Assembly: GCA_046594215.1 (NCBI GenBank)
Contig: JBKJPX010000057.1
Coordinates: forward strand, 172,339-236,338
DNA: 64,000 nucleotides
Reading direction: 5' to 3'
Source: Panacagrimonas sp046594215
GTDB taxonomy: Bacteria; Pseudomonadota; Gammaproteobacteria; Nevskiales; Nevskiaceae
In this document: piece after piece, positions 55,542 through 63,705 of the stretch
Layout of the letters: every line of letters begins with the position of its first letter
Numbering within the stretch: position 1 is the first letter of the stretch
Translations under genes and position numbers: made by a program
The notes under the pieces: model-generated
The model's input: the letters and a program-made list of their open reading frames with translations, nothing else
Database searches by the model: none
What the model was told of the DNA's origin: nothing

Positions 55542-56171
55542 TCAGAAAAGTTCGACGGAACCCTCGGTTGGCGATTCCTGCAGTCGCGTGCGGTAGAGGC
55601 GCTCGCTGGCGAGCACCTCGGTGTCGTTGGCGGACGGCAGGCGCTTGACCATCACCTTGCCGGTCCTGGGAAAGTAGTGGACGCGTCGCGGGCAGACGTC
55701 GAACAGGTCCTGCCCGTTCACCGTGAGACCCTCGTTGCGCAGGTAATCGAGCACGAAGCGGCCGTTTCGCTCGCCCACGTTGTTGGACGTGAAGCCGGCC
55801 AGCACCGCGCCGCCGCCGAAGACCTTGCTCTCCAGGCGCGAACGCGAGGCGCCGCGCTTGAGCAGGTCGTTGATCAGCATCTCCATCGCGTAGCCGCCGT
55901 AGCGCGCCGACTCGTTTCCCCAGCTGCCGCCGGCGCCGTCACCGCCGGCGTCGGGGAGCATGAAGTGATTCATGCCGCCGACCCCCGCGAGCGGATCGCG
56001 GATGCAGGCCGACACGCAGGAGCCCAGCACGGTCACCAGCATCACGTCGCGCTCCACGACGAGATATTCGCCAGGCAGAACCTTGAGCGCCTGCGCGTTG
56101 AACTTCGGATCGAAGTAGCCCTGGGGCTCGGCGGGCGGCGCTTCGCTCCGGACCTTGCGGATGGAATACAC
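55542..56171 (-). CDS. cheD: Chemoreceptor glutamine deamidase CheD
   Basis: Deamidates receptor glutamines and tunes CheA. It has 209 residues from a GTG start that lies 1 base after the cheR stop. The catalytic Cys is C52 in LGSCVSACIRD and the His is H69 in GGMNHFMLP, with the conserved FGGGAVLAGFTSNNVGERN following. Its C-terminus ends EGSVELF, matching the tail of the receptor encoded at 52837-54186. An upstream open extension falls inside cheR. Confidence 0.95.
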   Translation of the reverse strand: MYSIRKVRSEAPPAEPQGYFDPKFNAQALKVLPGEYLVVERDVMLVTVLGSCVSACIRDPLAGVGGMNHFMLPDAGGDGAGGSWGNESARYGGYAMEMLINDLLKRGASRSRLESKVFGGGAVLAGFTSNNVGERNGRFVLDYLRNEGLTVNGQDLFDVCPRRVHYFPRTGKVMVKRLPSANDTEVLASERLYRTRLQESPTEGSVELF

Positions 56172-56172
56172 G

Positions 56173-57066
56173 TCAGGCCTTGCGTAGCGTGCGCGCCGCG
56201 CCCGTCGTCGCCGCTTCGTGCGGGGTGCGCACGCTACGTTTGTAGATGGTCCGGCCAATCGACTCGATGACGTCGGCGGCGTGGAAGAAGCTCTCGGAGT
56301 GACCGGCAAAGAACAGGCCCTCGTGCGACAGCAGTGGGATCATCCGCTTGAGCACCGCGAGCTGCGTGGGCTTGTCGAAATAGATCATCACGTTCCGGCA
56401 GAAGATCGCGTCGAACGGCCCCTTCATCGGGTAGCGCGCGTCAAGAAGGTTGAGCTGGCGAAATGTCAGCAGCTTGCGCAACGGCTCGACGACGCGACAC
56501 TGGCCCTCGGTGCCGCCCTGTCCCTTCTGGAAGAAACGCTTCCTGCGCTCCTGGCTCATCTTCTCGATGCGATCGAGCGGATAGACGCCGCGATCGGCCG
56601 TCGCCAGCACATTGGTGTCGATGTCGGTCGACAGGATCGCCACCGGCGGCGTCAGGCTGTCGTAGGCCTCGCAGGCCGTGATCGCGAGCGAGTACGGCTC
56701 CTCGCCCGTGCTCGCCGCCGAGCACCAGATGCGGACTTGCTTGTCTCGCGGCTGCTGGCGCAGGAAGTCTCGCAGCGCATCGAAGTGATGCGCCTCACGG
56801 AAGAACGAGGTGAGGTTGGTCGTCAGCGCATTGGTGAAGTCCTGCCACTCCTGCTCGCTTCCTCCGGCCTCGAGATTGTCCAGGTAGACCTTGAACGAAT
56901 CGATGCGCAGCGCGCGCAGTCGCCGCGCCAGGCGGCTGTAGACCATCTCCTCCTTCGAATCCGCGAGCGCGATCCCAGCCTTGCCGTAGATCAGCTTTCG
57001 CACGCGGTCGAAGTCGCGCGCCGTGAAGACGAAGTCGCGCGTTTCAGCTGGGGTTCCGTCGGCCAT
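56173..57066 (-). CDS. cheR: Chemotaxis protein methyltransferase CheR
   Basis: Methylates receptor glutamates using SAM. It has 297 residues from MADGTPAETRDF (a GTG one codon earlier is also possible). The N-terminal CheR_N helical domain covers ~15-75. The SAM site is IWCSAASTGEEPYSLAI (near 113-129), and the C-terminal catalytic core has FDAIFCRNVMIYFDKPTQ and GLFFAGHSESFFHAADV. It should bind pentapeptides such as QWTEF at the end of the upstream receptor. It lies 108 bp after that receptor. Confidence 0.97.
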   Translation of the reverse strand: MADGTPAETRDFVFTARDFDRVRKLIYGKAGIALADSKEEMVYSRLARRLRALRIDSFKVYLDNLEAGGSEQEWQDFTNALTTNLTSFFREAHHFDALRDFLRQQPRDKQVRIWCSAASTGEEPYSLAITACEAYDSLTPPVAILSTDIDTNVLATADRGVYPLDRIEKMSQERRKRFFQKGQGGTEGQCRVVEPLRKLLTFRQLNLLDARYPMKGPFDAIFCRNVMIYFDKPTQLAVLKRMIPLLSHEGLFFAGHSESFFHAADVIESIGRTIYKRSVRTPHEAATTGAARTLRKA

Positions 57067-57086
57067 CACGCTGTCTCTTCTTTGCT

Positions 57087-57114
57087 CCCTCTCCCCGCGA
57101 CAGCGGGGAGAGGG
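57087..57114. repeat. Perfect 12-bp palindrome (REP-like) between the PAS receptor gene and cheR
   Basis: CCCTCTCCCCGC and GCGGGGAGAGGG form a perfect stem with a GACA loop. Such CCCTCTCC...GGAGAGGG palindromes are dispersed widely in GC-rich proteobacterial genomes. It may stabilise or trim the mRNA between the receptor and cheR; no T-tract follows on the minus strand. Confidence 0.75.
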
Positions 57115-57177
57115 CCGGGTTGAGCGGCTCTCGCAGACCGAGGCACGCTCTCTTGTGCAAGTTCGAGCGGAAGAACC

Positions 57178-59853
57178 TCAGAACTCCGTCCACTGCTCGC
57201 CACCCTTCTCCGCCGAAGCGGCCGAGTGGTGCTTGCCGTTCACCGCGGCGCCGTTGCCCCCGCGCTTGGCTGCAAGCATCGGCGCCTTGGCGACCGCCTT
57301 GGCCACCGGGCGTGAGGCTGCGGGCCTGGCGACCACCGCCGCAGGCCGCGCCGGCTGGCGCGAGGGCACGACGTGTTGCGGCGCCTCGTCCTCCGAAAGC
57401 TTGAACGTGCCGACCGACTGGCTCAGGCCCCCGGCCTGCTCCTCGAGCGAGCGGGCCGCAGCACTGGCTTCTTCCACCAGCGCGGCGTTCTGCTGCGTCA
57501 CTTCGTCCATCTGCGTGATGGTCTGGTTGACCTGCTCGATGCCCTGGCTCTGTTCCTGCGACGCGGCGCTGATCTCGGCCATGATGTCCGTCACGCGCTT
57601 CACGCTCGTCACGATCTCTTCCATGGTCTTGCCGGCCTGGTCGACGAGCTTGGCGCCGTTGCCAACCTTTTCCACCGAGTCGCCGATCAGGGTCTTGATT
57701 TCCTTGGCGGCGCCGGCGCTGCGCTGCGCCAGGCTGCGCACCTCGGCGGCCACGACCGCGAAGCCGCGGCCCTGCTCGCCGGCACGCGCGGCTTCCACCG
57801 CCGCGTTCAGCGCCAGGATATTGGTCTGGAAGGCGATGCCGTCGATGACGCTGATGATGTCGACGATCTTCTTGCTCGACTCGTTGATCGCGCTCATGGT
57901 CGTGACCACTTCGCTGACGACCTGGCCGCCCTTGCGCGCCACTTCGCTGGCGCCCATCGCGAGCTGGTTGGCCTGCTTGGCGTTCTCGGCGTTCTGCTTG
58001 ACCGTGCTGGTCAGCTCTTCCATCGAGGACGCGGTTTCTTCCAGCGAGGCGGCCTGCTGCTCGGTGCGCGCCGAAAGGTCACTGTTGCCCGAGGAGATCT
58101 CCTTGGCGGCGGTATTGATCGTGTCGGTCGCGGACTTGATCTGGCTGATGATCTGCGTGAGCTGCTCGACGGTGGCGTTGGCGTCTTCCTTCATGCGCAG
58201 GAAATCGCCGCTGTAGCTACCCGTCATCTGCTCGGTCAGATCGCCCTGCGACAGCGCGCTGAGCACGCGCTGCACTTCGTTGATCGCCTGCTTCTGCTCG
58301 GTGATGTCGGTGGCGTACTTCACGACCTTGAACGGCTTGCCGTTCATGTCGAAGATCGGGTTGTACGAAGCCTGGATCCAGACCTCACGGCCGCCCTTGC
58401 CGATGCGCTTGTACTGGCCCGCGTCATACTCACCGCGGCCGAGCTTCTCCCAGAACGCGCGGTACTCGGGCGACAGGCGGTACGCAGTCTCCGCGAACAT
58501 CGAGTGATGCTGGCCCTTGATCTCGGCCAGCGAGTAGCCGAGCGTCTTCAGGAAGTTCTCGTTGGCGTTGAGAATCTTTCCGTCCATCGAGAACTCGATG
58601 ACGGCCTGCGCCTTGCCGATCGCCTCGAGCTGGCCGGAAGAATCGGCGGCCTGCAGCTTGGCCGCGGTGATGTCGGTGGCGTATTTGACGACCTTGAACG
58701 GCTTGCCGTTCAAGTCGAAGATCGGGTTGTAGCTGGCCTGGATCCAGATCTCGCGGCCGCCCTTGGCGATGCGCTTGTACTGGCCCGCGTCATACTCACC
58801 GCGGCCGAGCTTCTCCCAGAACATGCGGTACTCGATGCTGACCCGGTGGGCGGGTTCGGCGAACATCGAGTGGTGCTGCCCCTTGATCTCCTCGAGCGTG
58901 TAGCCGAGCGCGGCGCAGAAGTTCTCGTTCGCGTGAACGATCTTGCCGTCCATCGAGAACTCGATGACCGCCTGGGCCTTGCCAATGGCCGCAAGCTGGC
59001 CCGAGAAGTCCGCATTCTGAAGCTTGGCCGCCGTGACGTCGGTGGCGTACTTCACGACCTTGAACGGCTTGCCGTTCATGTCGAAGATCGGGTTGTAGCT
59101 GGCCTGGATCCAGATCTCGCGGCCGCCCTTGGCGATGCGCTTGTACTGGCCGGCATCGTATTCGCCGCGACCGAGCTTTTCCCAGAACACCTTGTACTCA
59201 TGGCTGGCGCGATAGGCCGGCTCGGCGAACATCGAGTGGTGCTGCCCCTTGATCTCGTCCAGCGAGTAGCCCAGCGCGGCGCAGAAGTTCTCGTTGGCGT
59301 GCAGGATCTTTCCATCCATCGAGAACTCGATGACGGCCTGCGCCTTGCCGATGGCCGCAAGCTGGCCGGAGTGATCAGCCGCCTGCAGCTTGGCCGCGGT
59401 GATGTCGGTGGCGTACTTCACGACCTTGAACGGCTTGCCGTCGCGATCGAAGATGGGGTTGTAGCTGGCCTGGATCCAGATCTCGCGGCCACCCTTGGCG
59501 ACGCGCTTGTACTGGCCGGCGTCGTACTCGCCGCGGCCCAGCTTCTCCCAGAACGCCTTGTACTCGGCGCTGGCGCGGTAAGCGGGCTCCGCGAACATCG
59601 AGTGATGCTGGCCCTTGATCTCTTCCAGGGCATATCCCAGCGCCGCGCAGAAGTTCTCGTTGGCGTTGACGATACGGCCGTCGAGGGTGAATTCGATCAC
59701 GGCCTGCGAGCGGTTGATCGCGGCGATCTGGCCCTCGAGGTTGGCGCGTTCCAGCGCAGCGGCATCGGCCTTGGTGGCGAGCGCGGTCGGAATCTTGGCG
59801 CGGTTGACCAGCTTGGCGCTGACCTTTTTCTTCGACGTGGACTTGGCTTTCAT
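57178..59853 (-). CDS. Soluble methyl-accepting chemotaxis protein with four tandem PAS domains
   Basis: The 891-residue protein has no membrane helix, so it senses internal signals such as redox state or a bound cofactor. After a Lys-rich start come four nearly identical 122-residue PAS units. Each begins near AVIEF (51, 173, 295, 417), passes GQHHSMFAE and GRGEYDAGQYKR, and ends PFKVVKYATD. A HAMP-like linker (QGDLTEQMTGSYSGDFLRM) follows. The signalling tip is QTNILALNAAVEAARAGE ... GRGFAVVAAEVRSL (near 670-705), with methylation-region helices around it. A Pro/Ala linker leads to the C-terminal pentapeptide QWTEF, which fits the xWxxF CheR-tethering motif. Confidence 0.95.
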   Translation of the reverse strand: MKAKSTSKKKVSAKLVNRAKIPTALATKADAAALERANLEGQIAAINRSQAVIEFTLDGRIVNANENFCAALGYALEEIKGQHHSMFAEPAYRASAEYKAFWEKLGRGEYDAGQYKRVAKGGREIWIQASYNPIFDRDGKPFKVVKYATDITAAKLQAADHSGQLAAIGKAQAVIEFSMDGKILHANENFCAALGYSLDEIKGQHHSMFAEPAYRASHEYKVFWEKLGRGEYDAGQYKRIAKGGREIWIQASYNPIFDMNGKPFKVVKYATDVTAAKLQNADFSGQLAAIGKAQAVIEFSMDGKIVHANENFCAALGYTLEEIKGQHHSMFAEPAHRVSIEYRMFWEKLGRGEYDAGQYKRIAKGGREIWIQASYNPIFDLNGKPFKVVKYATDITAAKLQAADSSGQLEAIGKAQAVIEFSMDGKILNANENFLKTLGYSLAEIKGQHHSMFAETAYRLSPEYRAFWEKLGRGEYDAGQYKRIGKGGREVWIQASYNPIFDMNGKPFKVVKYATDITEQKQAINEVQRVLSALSQGDLTEQMTGSYSGDFLRMKEDANATVEQLTQIISQIKSATDTINTAAKEISSGNSDLSARTEQQAASLEETASSMEELTSTVKQNAENAKQANQLAMGASEVARKGGQVVSEVVTTMSAINESSKKIVDIISVIDGIAFQTNILALNAAVEAARAGEQGRGFAVVAAEVRSLAQRSAGAAKEIKTLIGDSVEKVGNGAKLVDQAGKTMEEIVTSVKRVTDIMAEISAASQEQSQGIEQVNQTITQMDEVTQQNAALVEEASAAARSLEEQAGGLSQSVGTFKLSEDEAPQHVVPSRQPARPAAVVARPAASRPVAKAVAKAPMLAAKRGGNGAAVNGKHHSAASAEKGGEQWTEF
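58323..59786. repeat. Four tandem 366-bp repeats encoding the PAS domains
   Basis: The block starting CGACCTTGAACGGCTTGCCG recurs at 58323, 58689, 59055 and 59421, exactly 366 bp apart. Copies share long identical stretches at DNA level, showing recent duplication or homogenisation. The last copy (nearest the start codon) and the first are the most diverged at protein level. Confidence 0.93.
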
Positions 59854-59877
59854 GGAAGCGACTCCGGGGTAAGGGGC

Positions 59878-60396
59878 TTACTGCAGGGATTGGGAAGAAG
59901 CGGCATCCATCAGCGACATGTCGCTACCCGACATGAGCTTCTCGATGTCCACCAGGATCAGCATTCGTTTATCCAGCGCACCGATGCCGGTGATGAACCG
60001 GGTGTTCACCGCGCCGCCGAATTCGGGCGCGGGACGGATCTGCTCGGCGGTGAGCTGCATGACGTCGGACACGCCATCGACCACCATGCCCACGACGCGG
60101 CGCGCGATGTTCAGGATGATCATCACCGTGAACTCGTTGTACTCGGCCCTGCCCAGCTTGAACTTCAGGCGCATGTCGACCACCGGCACGATCGTGCCGC
60201 GCAGGTTGATCACGCCCTTGATGAAGTCCGGCGCGTCCGGGATGCGCGTGACGGTGTCGTAGCCCCGGATCTCCTGCACCTTGAGGATGTCTACGCCGTA
60301 TTCCTCGGCGCCGAGCGTGAAGGTCAGGAACTCGTTGGGCATTCCGGCGGCGATCTGCGCGTTGAGCGGCTGTGCCTGGTTGGATGGAGTCGTCAT
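59878..60396 (-). CDS. cheW: Chemotaxis coupling protein CheW
   Basis: Scaffold linking receptors to CheA. It has 172 residues with the CheW signature: EFLTFTLGAEEYGVDILKVQEIRGYDTVTRIP and FIKGVINLRGTIVPVVDMRLKF. The C-terminal ~20 residues extend beyond the domain. It lies 46 bp after cheA and 24 bp before the PAS receptor. Confidence 0.97.
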   Translation of the reverse strand: MTTPSNQAQPLNAQIAAGMPNEFLTFTLGAEEYGVDILKVQEIRGYDTVTRIPDAPDFIKGVINLRGTIVPVVDMRLKFKLGRAEYNEFTVMIILNIARRVVGMVVDGVSDVMQLTAEQIRPAPEFGGAVNTRFITGIGALDKRMLILVDIEKLMSGSDMSLMDAASSQSLQ

Positions 60397-60442
60397 GGGT
60401 GGTCCTATTCGGGAAAAGGCTTGAAGTTTTTTGTCTCGGGGC

Positions 60443-62467
60443 TCAGGCCGCGACGGTTTGGCTGAAGACGCGCACGAGCGCTGCCACGTCCAGGATCAGG
60501 GACACGCGACCGTCGCCGAGAATCGTGGCGCCGGAGATGCCGCGGACGCGGCGGTAGTTCGCTTCCAGGCTCTTGATCACGACCTGCTGCTGGCCTACCA
60601 GTTCGTCGATCTGGACGGCGACCTTGCGGCCCTCGGATTCCACGATCACGACAATGGCCTCGTGCGAGGCGCGCAGGGCGCCCGGGAGACCAAACCACTC
60701 GCGCAGGTCCACCAGCGGGAGGTACTCGTTGCGCACGCGCACCACGGTGCCGGCCTGCGCGACGCGTTTGATCTGCTCGGGCAGCGGCTGCAGCGATTCG
60801 ACGACCGAAGACAGCGGGAAGATGAAGACGTCCTCGCCGACGCCGACGGACATGCCGTCGAGAATCGCGAGCGTCAGCGGCAGCCGGATCAGCACGGTCG
60901 CGCCGCGGCCCGGCGTCGACGACAGCTCCACCGAGCCCCCGAGCGCCTGTATGTTCTTCTTGACCACGTCCATTCCCACGCCGCGGCCGGAGACGTCGGT
61001 CACCTGCTCGGCCGTCGAGAAGCCGGGCGCGAAGATGAGCTGATAGACCTCGCCGTCGCTCATGGCCTCCGAGCAGACGACGCCCTTCTCCAGGGCTTTC
61101 GCCAGAATCTTCTGGCGGTCCAGTCCGCGACCGTCGTCGCAGACCTCGATCACGATATGACCGCCCTGGTGGGCGGCCTTCAGGGTGATGGTGCCGGTAC
61201 CGTCCTTGCCCGCGGTCGTGCGGTCTCCCGGCCTTTCCAGTCCGTGATCGAGGCTGTTGCGCACGAGGTGATTGAGCGGGTCGGTGATCTTCTCGATCAC
61301 GCTCTTGTCGAGTTCGGTCTGCTCGCCCACGGTGACCAGGCGCACCTGCTTGCCGAGCTTGGCTGCGAGGTCGCGCACCAGGCGCGGGAAGCGCGAGAAC
61401 ACCGCTTCCATCGGCAGCATGCGGGTGGCCATCACGGCCTCCTGCAGCATGCGCGTGTTGCGATCGAGCTGGGACAGCCCGCTGAACAGCTTTTCGTTCT
61501 GCACCGGGTCCAGCTCGCCCGCGACCTGCGTGAGCATGGCCTGCGTGATGACCAGTTCGCCGACGAGATTGATCAGCGCGTCGATCTTCTCGGTGCCGAC
61601 GCGGATCGAGGCGCCGTCGTTGGCGGGCTTCGCGCCGCGCGCCTGCACGGGAACCTCGGGCTGCTTGTTGCTGATCGTCCCGACGACCGCGGCTTCGGCC
61701 TTCGGCACTTCCTTCGCCACGGCCGCCACGGGAGCGGGAGCGGAAGCGGGGCGCGGTTCAATGGCCAGATCGCATTCGTCCTCGACCCAGGCGAAGCAAT
61801 CCTGGATTGCATCACGCTTCGCATCGCCATCGAGCTCCAGCGTCCATGACAGGTAGCAGGTCTCGGGCTCCGCGGTGACCAGGCTCACCGAGTCCGGCAG
61901 CGTGGGGGCCGACCGCAGCTCGCCCAGCTCGGACAGCGCGCGGATGATGCGCAGAGGATCGTTGCCGCTGCGGAAGAGGTCGGGCTTGGGCGCGAAGCTC
62001 ACGCGCCATCCCGCTTGCGCCTGCAGGGAGACGGGCGCGGCTTCCGCGGCTGCGACCGCGGCCGGCTTCGACGCGGGCTTTCCCGACAACGCGGTCTCGA
62101 GATCGGCCTGCACCTGCGCCACCTGGCGTGCATCGATCTCGCTGTCGTCGCGCGCCGCGACGAGCAGGCTGCGCATGGTGTCGCCGGCTCGAAGCAGCAG
62201 GTCGACGTCTGCTTGTGCGAGCGCACGCGCACCGGAGCGCATCTGGTCGAGCAGGGTCTCGGCGTGGTGCGTGAACGAGGCGACGGCCGCGAACCCGAAA
62301 GTCGCTGCGCCGCCCTTGATCGAATGTGCGGCGCGGAAGATCGTGTTGATGACCTCGGCGTCGAACGCCGCGATGTCCAGGCGCAGCAGGGCCTGCTCCA
62401 TCGTCTCGAGGTTCTCGAAAGATTCTTCGAAGAAGGTCTTGTGGAAGCGGGCCAGGTCCAGGCTCAT
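60443..62467 (-). CDS. cheA: Chemotaxis histidine kinase CheA
   Basis: Receptor-coupled kinase that phosphorylates CheY and CheB. It has 674 residues from MSLDLARFHKTFFEESFE. The phosphorylated His is H48 in RAAHSIKGGAATFG. The middle has a P2-like segment (~150-250, with HPT-type spacing) and the dimerisation helix TEKIDALINLVGELVITQAM. The ATPase shows HLVRNSLDHGLE, DDGRGLDRQKI, and GRGVGMDVVKKNI. A C-terminal CheW-like P5 domain follows. No second HPT domain is seen. The nine codons upstream of the chosen ATG are open but unlikely to be coding. Confidence 0.96.
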   Translation of the reverse strand: MSLDLARFHKTFFEESFENLETMEQALLRLDIAAFDAEVINTIFRAAHSIKGGAATFGFAAVASFTHHAETLLDQMRSGARALAQADVDLLLRAGDTMRSLLVAARDDSEIDARQVAQVQADLETALSGKPASKPAAVAAAEAAPVSLQAQAGWRVSFAPKPDLFRSGNDPLRIIRALSELGELRSAPTLPDSVSLVTAEPETCYLSWTLELDGDAKRDAIQDCFAWVEDECDLAIEPRPASAPAPVAAVAKEVPKAEAAVVGTISNKQPEVPVQARGAKPANDGASIRVGTEKIDALINLVGELVITQAMLTQVAGELDPVQNEKLFSGLSQLDRNTRMLQEAVMATRMLPMEAVFSRFPRLVRDLAAKLGKQVRLVTVGEQTELDKSVIEKITDPLNHLVRNSLDHGLERPGDRTTAGKDGTGTITLKAAHQGGHIVIEVCDDGRGLDRQKILAKALEKGVVCSEAMSDGEVYQLIFAPGFSTAEQVTDVSGRGVGMDVVKKNIQALGGSVELSSTPGRGATVLIRLPLTLAILDGMSVGVGEDVFIFPLSSVVESLQPLPEQIKRVAQAGTVVRVRNEYLPLVDLREWFGLPGALRASHEAIVVIVESEGRKVAVQIDELVGQQQVVIKSLEANYRRVRGISGATILGDGRVSLILDVAALVRVFSQTVAA

Positions 62468-62659
62468 GCTCAGTTCCGTGCGTCGGGCCGGCATCGGACC
62501 GGGTGACCCGCCACTACAAGTTCTGTTCCCACGCAGCGGTGACGCTTCGTGTCGGCTTCCCGACTTTTTTGTTCTGCATCCGCGAGGACGCAGTGCGCTT
62601 GCACGGCTCCGGGTTGCGACGGATTTCGCGGATGAACAGACGCCCGTGGCCTGTACGAA

Positions 62660-62698
62660 GTCCGGGCTTTTGCATCAGCCCGACGACGAAGCCCGGAC
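62660..62698. other. Hairpin upstream of cheA
   Basis: GTCCGGGCTT and AAGCCCGGAC form a perfect 10-bp stem around a 19-base loop, in the 257-bp gap between the small frameshifted gene and cheA. On the minus strand no long T-tract follows, so a processing or attenuating stem is more likely than a full terminator. Confidence 0.5.
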
Positions 62699-62724
62699 CC
62701 GCTCGGGACTAGAGGAGCCGCGAA

Positions 62725-62990
62725 TCAGCCGCGATGCGTGCGCGAGGGCGGCACGATCACCTGCACCGGCTCGCGAACCTGACCACGCTTGAAGTCGAGT
62801 ACCTTTTCGAGAAAGGCGTTGTTGATCTCGAAGTCGCGATTCACGAGCAACGGCCCCGCGCTCGTATCGAAGAGCTGCGGCAGGCAGGCGAGAATGCGCT
62901 GGCGGCGGCAGCGGTGGGCACGCCGTACGTGATGGGGCCGGGCCGATCGACGCCAGCCGGCCGGAAGGACGCACCGAGAACGGCGTTCAT
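62725..62990 (-). pseudogene. Small gene between cheY and cheA with an apparent frameshift
   Basis: A frame opening at ATG 62990 (MNAVLGASFRPAGVDRPG...) has strong third-position GC until about 62885, but stops 49 codons in. A second frame, one base out of phase, then shows strong coding bias to TGA at 62725 and encodes LPQLFDTSAGPLLVNRDF and then EINNAFLEKVLDFKRGQVRE. Joined, they give a ~90-residue protein. The switch coincides with the short repeat GCCTGCCTGCC. It may be a true frameshift mutation, a sequencing error, or less likely programmed shifting. It follows cheY by 21 bp. No family is recognised. Confidence 0.55.
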
Positions 62991-63011
62991 GCGTCACCGG
63001 TGCTCAACGCA

Positions 63012-63377
63012 TCAGCCGAGTACGCGCTGCACCGTGGCCACGAGCTGCTCGGGATTGAAGGGCTTGACGAGCCAGCCGGTCGCGCCGGCCGCCTTGCCTT
63101 CCATCTTCTTCTCCGGCGTGGACTCGGTGGTGAGCATCAGCAGCGGCGTGAACTTGTAGTCGGCCAGGCCGCGCAGGTTCCTCACCAGCGTGATGCCGTC
63201 CATGCGCGGCATGTTCACGTCGGCCAGCACGAGCTTGAATTTCTCGGTCTTCGCGAGGTCCAGCGCGGCCTGGCCGTCCTCGGCCTCGGCAACGTCGAAG
63301 CCCGCGGACTTGAGCGTGAAGGCAACCATCTGCCGCATGGAAGCGGAGTCGTCGACCGCGAGGATCCGGCCGCCCAT
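63012..63377 (-). CDS. cheY: Single-domain response regulator CheY
   Basis: Output regulator of the chemotaxis kinase, or an accessory phosphate sink. It has 121 residues, a lone receiver domain. The acidic pair is DD (9-10), the phosphorylation site D53 lies in LADVNMPRMDG, the Thr is in LTTES, and the Lys is in WLVKPF. The start follows the STAS stop by 1 bp, so the two are translationally coupled. It lies within the operon that contains cheA. Whether it acts at the flagellar motor is inferred. Confidence 0.95.
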   Translation of the reverse strand: MGGRILAVDDSASMRQMVAFTLKSAGFDVAEAEDGQAALDLAKTEKFKLVLADVNMPRMDGITLVRNLRGLADYKFTPLLMLTTESTPEKKMEGKAAGATGWLVKPFNPEQLVATVQRVLG

Positions 63378-63378
63378 G

Positions 63379-63705
63379 TCAGACGGCCTCGCGGGACATG
63401 TTGAGCAGCGTGGTCACGCCCAGCAGCGTTGCGGCGGCGCGCATCGCGTTGGACGGCGCGCGCCAGTCGGTACGGCGGCCCTGAGAGCGGCGGTCGCGGC
63501 AGAACAGGCAGAAGAGTTGCAGGGCCGCGGTATGGATACGCGCGACCTCGGAAGCCTCGAGCACGATCGGCGCCGGATCGTCGACGTGCGAGACCAGTTC
63601 GCGGTGCAGTTCCGACGCGGCCTCGATGCCGATGTCGGCCGGCAGCTGGATCACTGCCGAGGCGTACGCGCTCGACGGCAGAGAAAGGGAGTCCGAAGCA
63701 TTCAT
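63379..63705 (-). CDS. STAS-domain protein (anti-sigma-antagonist-like), first gene of the chemotaxis operon
   Basis: The 108-residue protein shows the STAS pattern: a beta-strand ADIGIEAASELHRELV, then IVLEASEVARIHTAALQLFCLF, where the SpoIIAA-type Ser position is a Thr (IHTAALQLL-like). The C-terminus (NAMRAAATLLGVTTLL) matches the last helix. STAS proteins of this size often precede cheY-cheA in gammaproteobacterial chemotaxis operons; their role is not well established. No partner kinase (SpoIIAB-like) is in the window. Confidence 0.88.
   Translation of the reverse strand: MNASDSLSLPSSAYASAVIQLPADIGIEAASELHRELVSHVDDPAPIVLEASEVARIHTAALQLFCLFCRDRRSQGRRTDWRAPSNAMRAAATLLGVTTLLNMSREAV

Noticed and set aside
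58323..59786. Regular repeats considered as a CRISPR or satellite array
   Set aside because: The 366-bp units are in-frame coding copies of PAS domains; there are no short repeats with unique spacers.
57373..60465. Open frame of ~1030 codons on the plus strand across the PAS receptor and cheW
   Set aside because: It is the antisense shadow of strong genes, including the repeats; composition and lack of motifs argue against coding.
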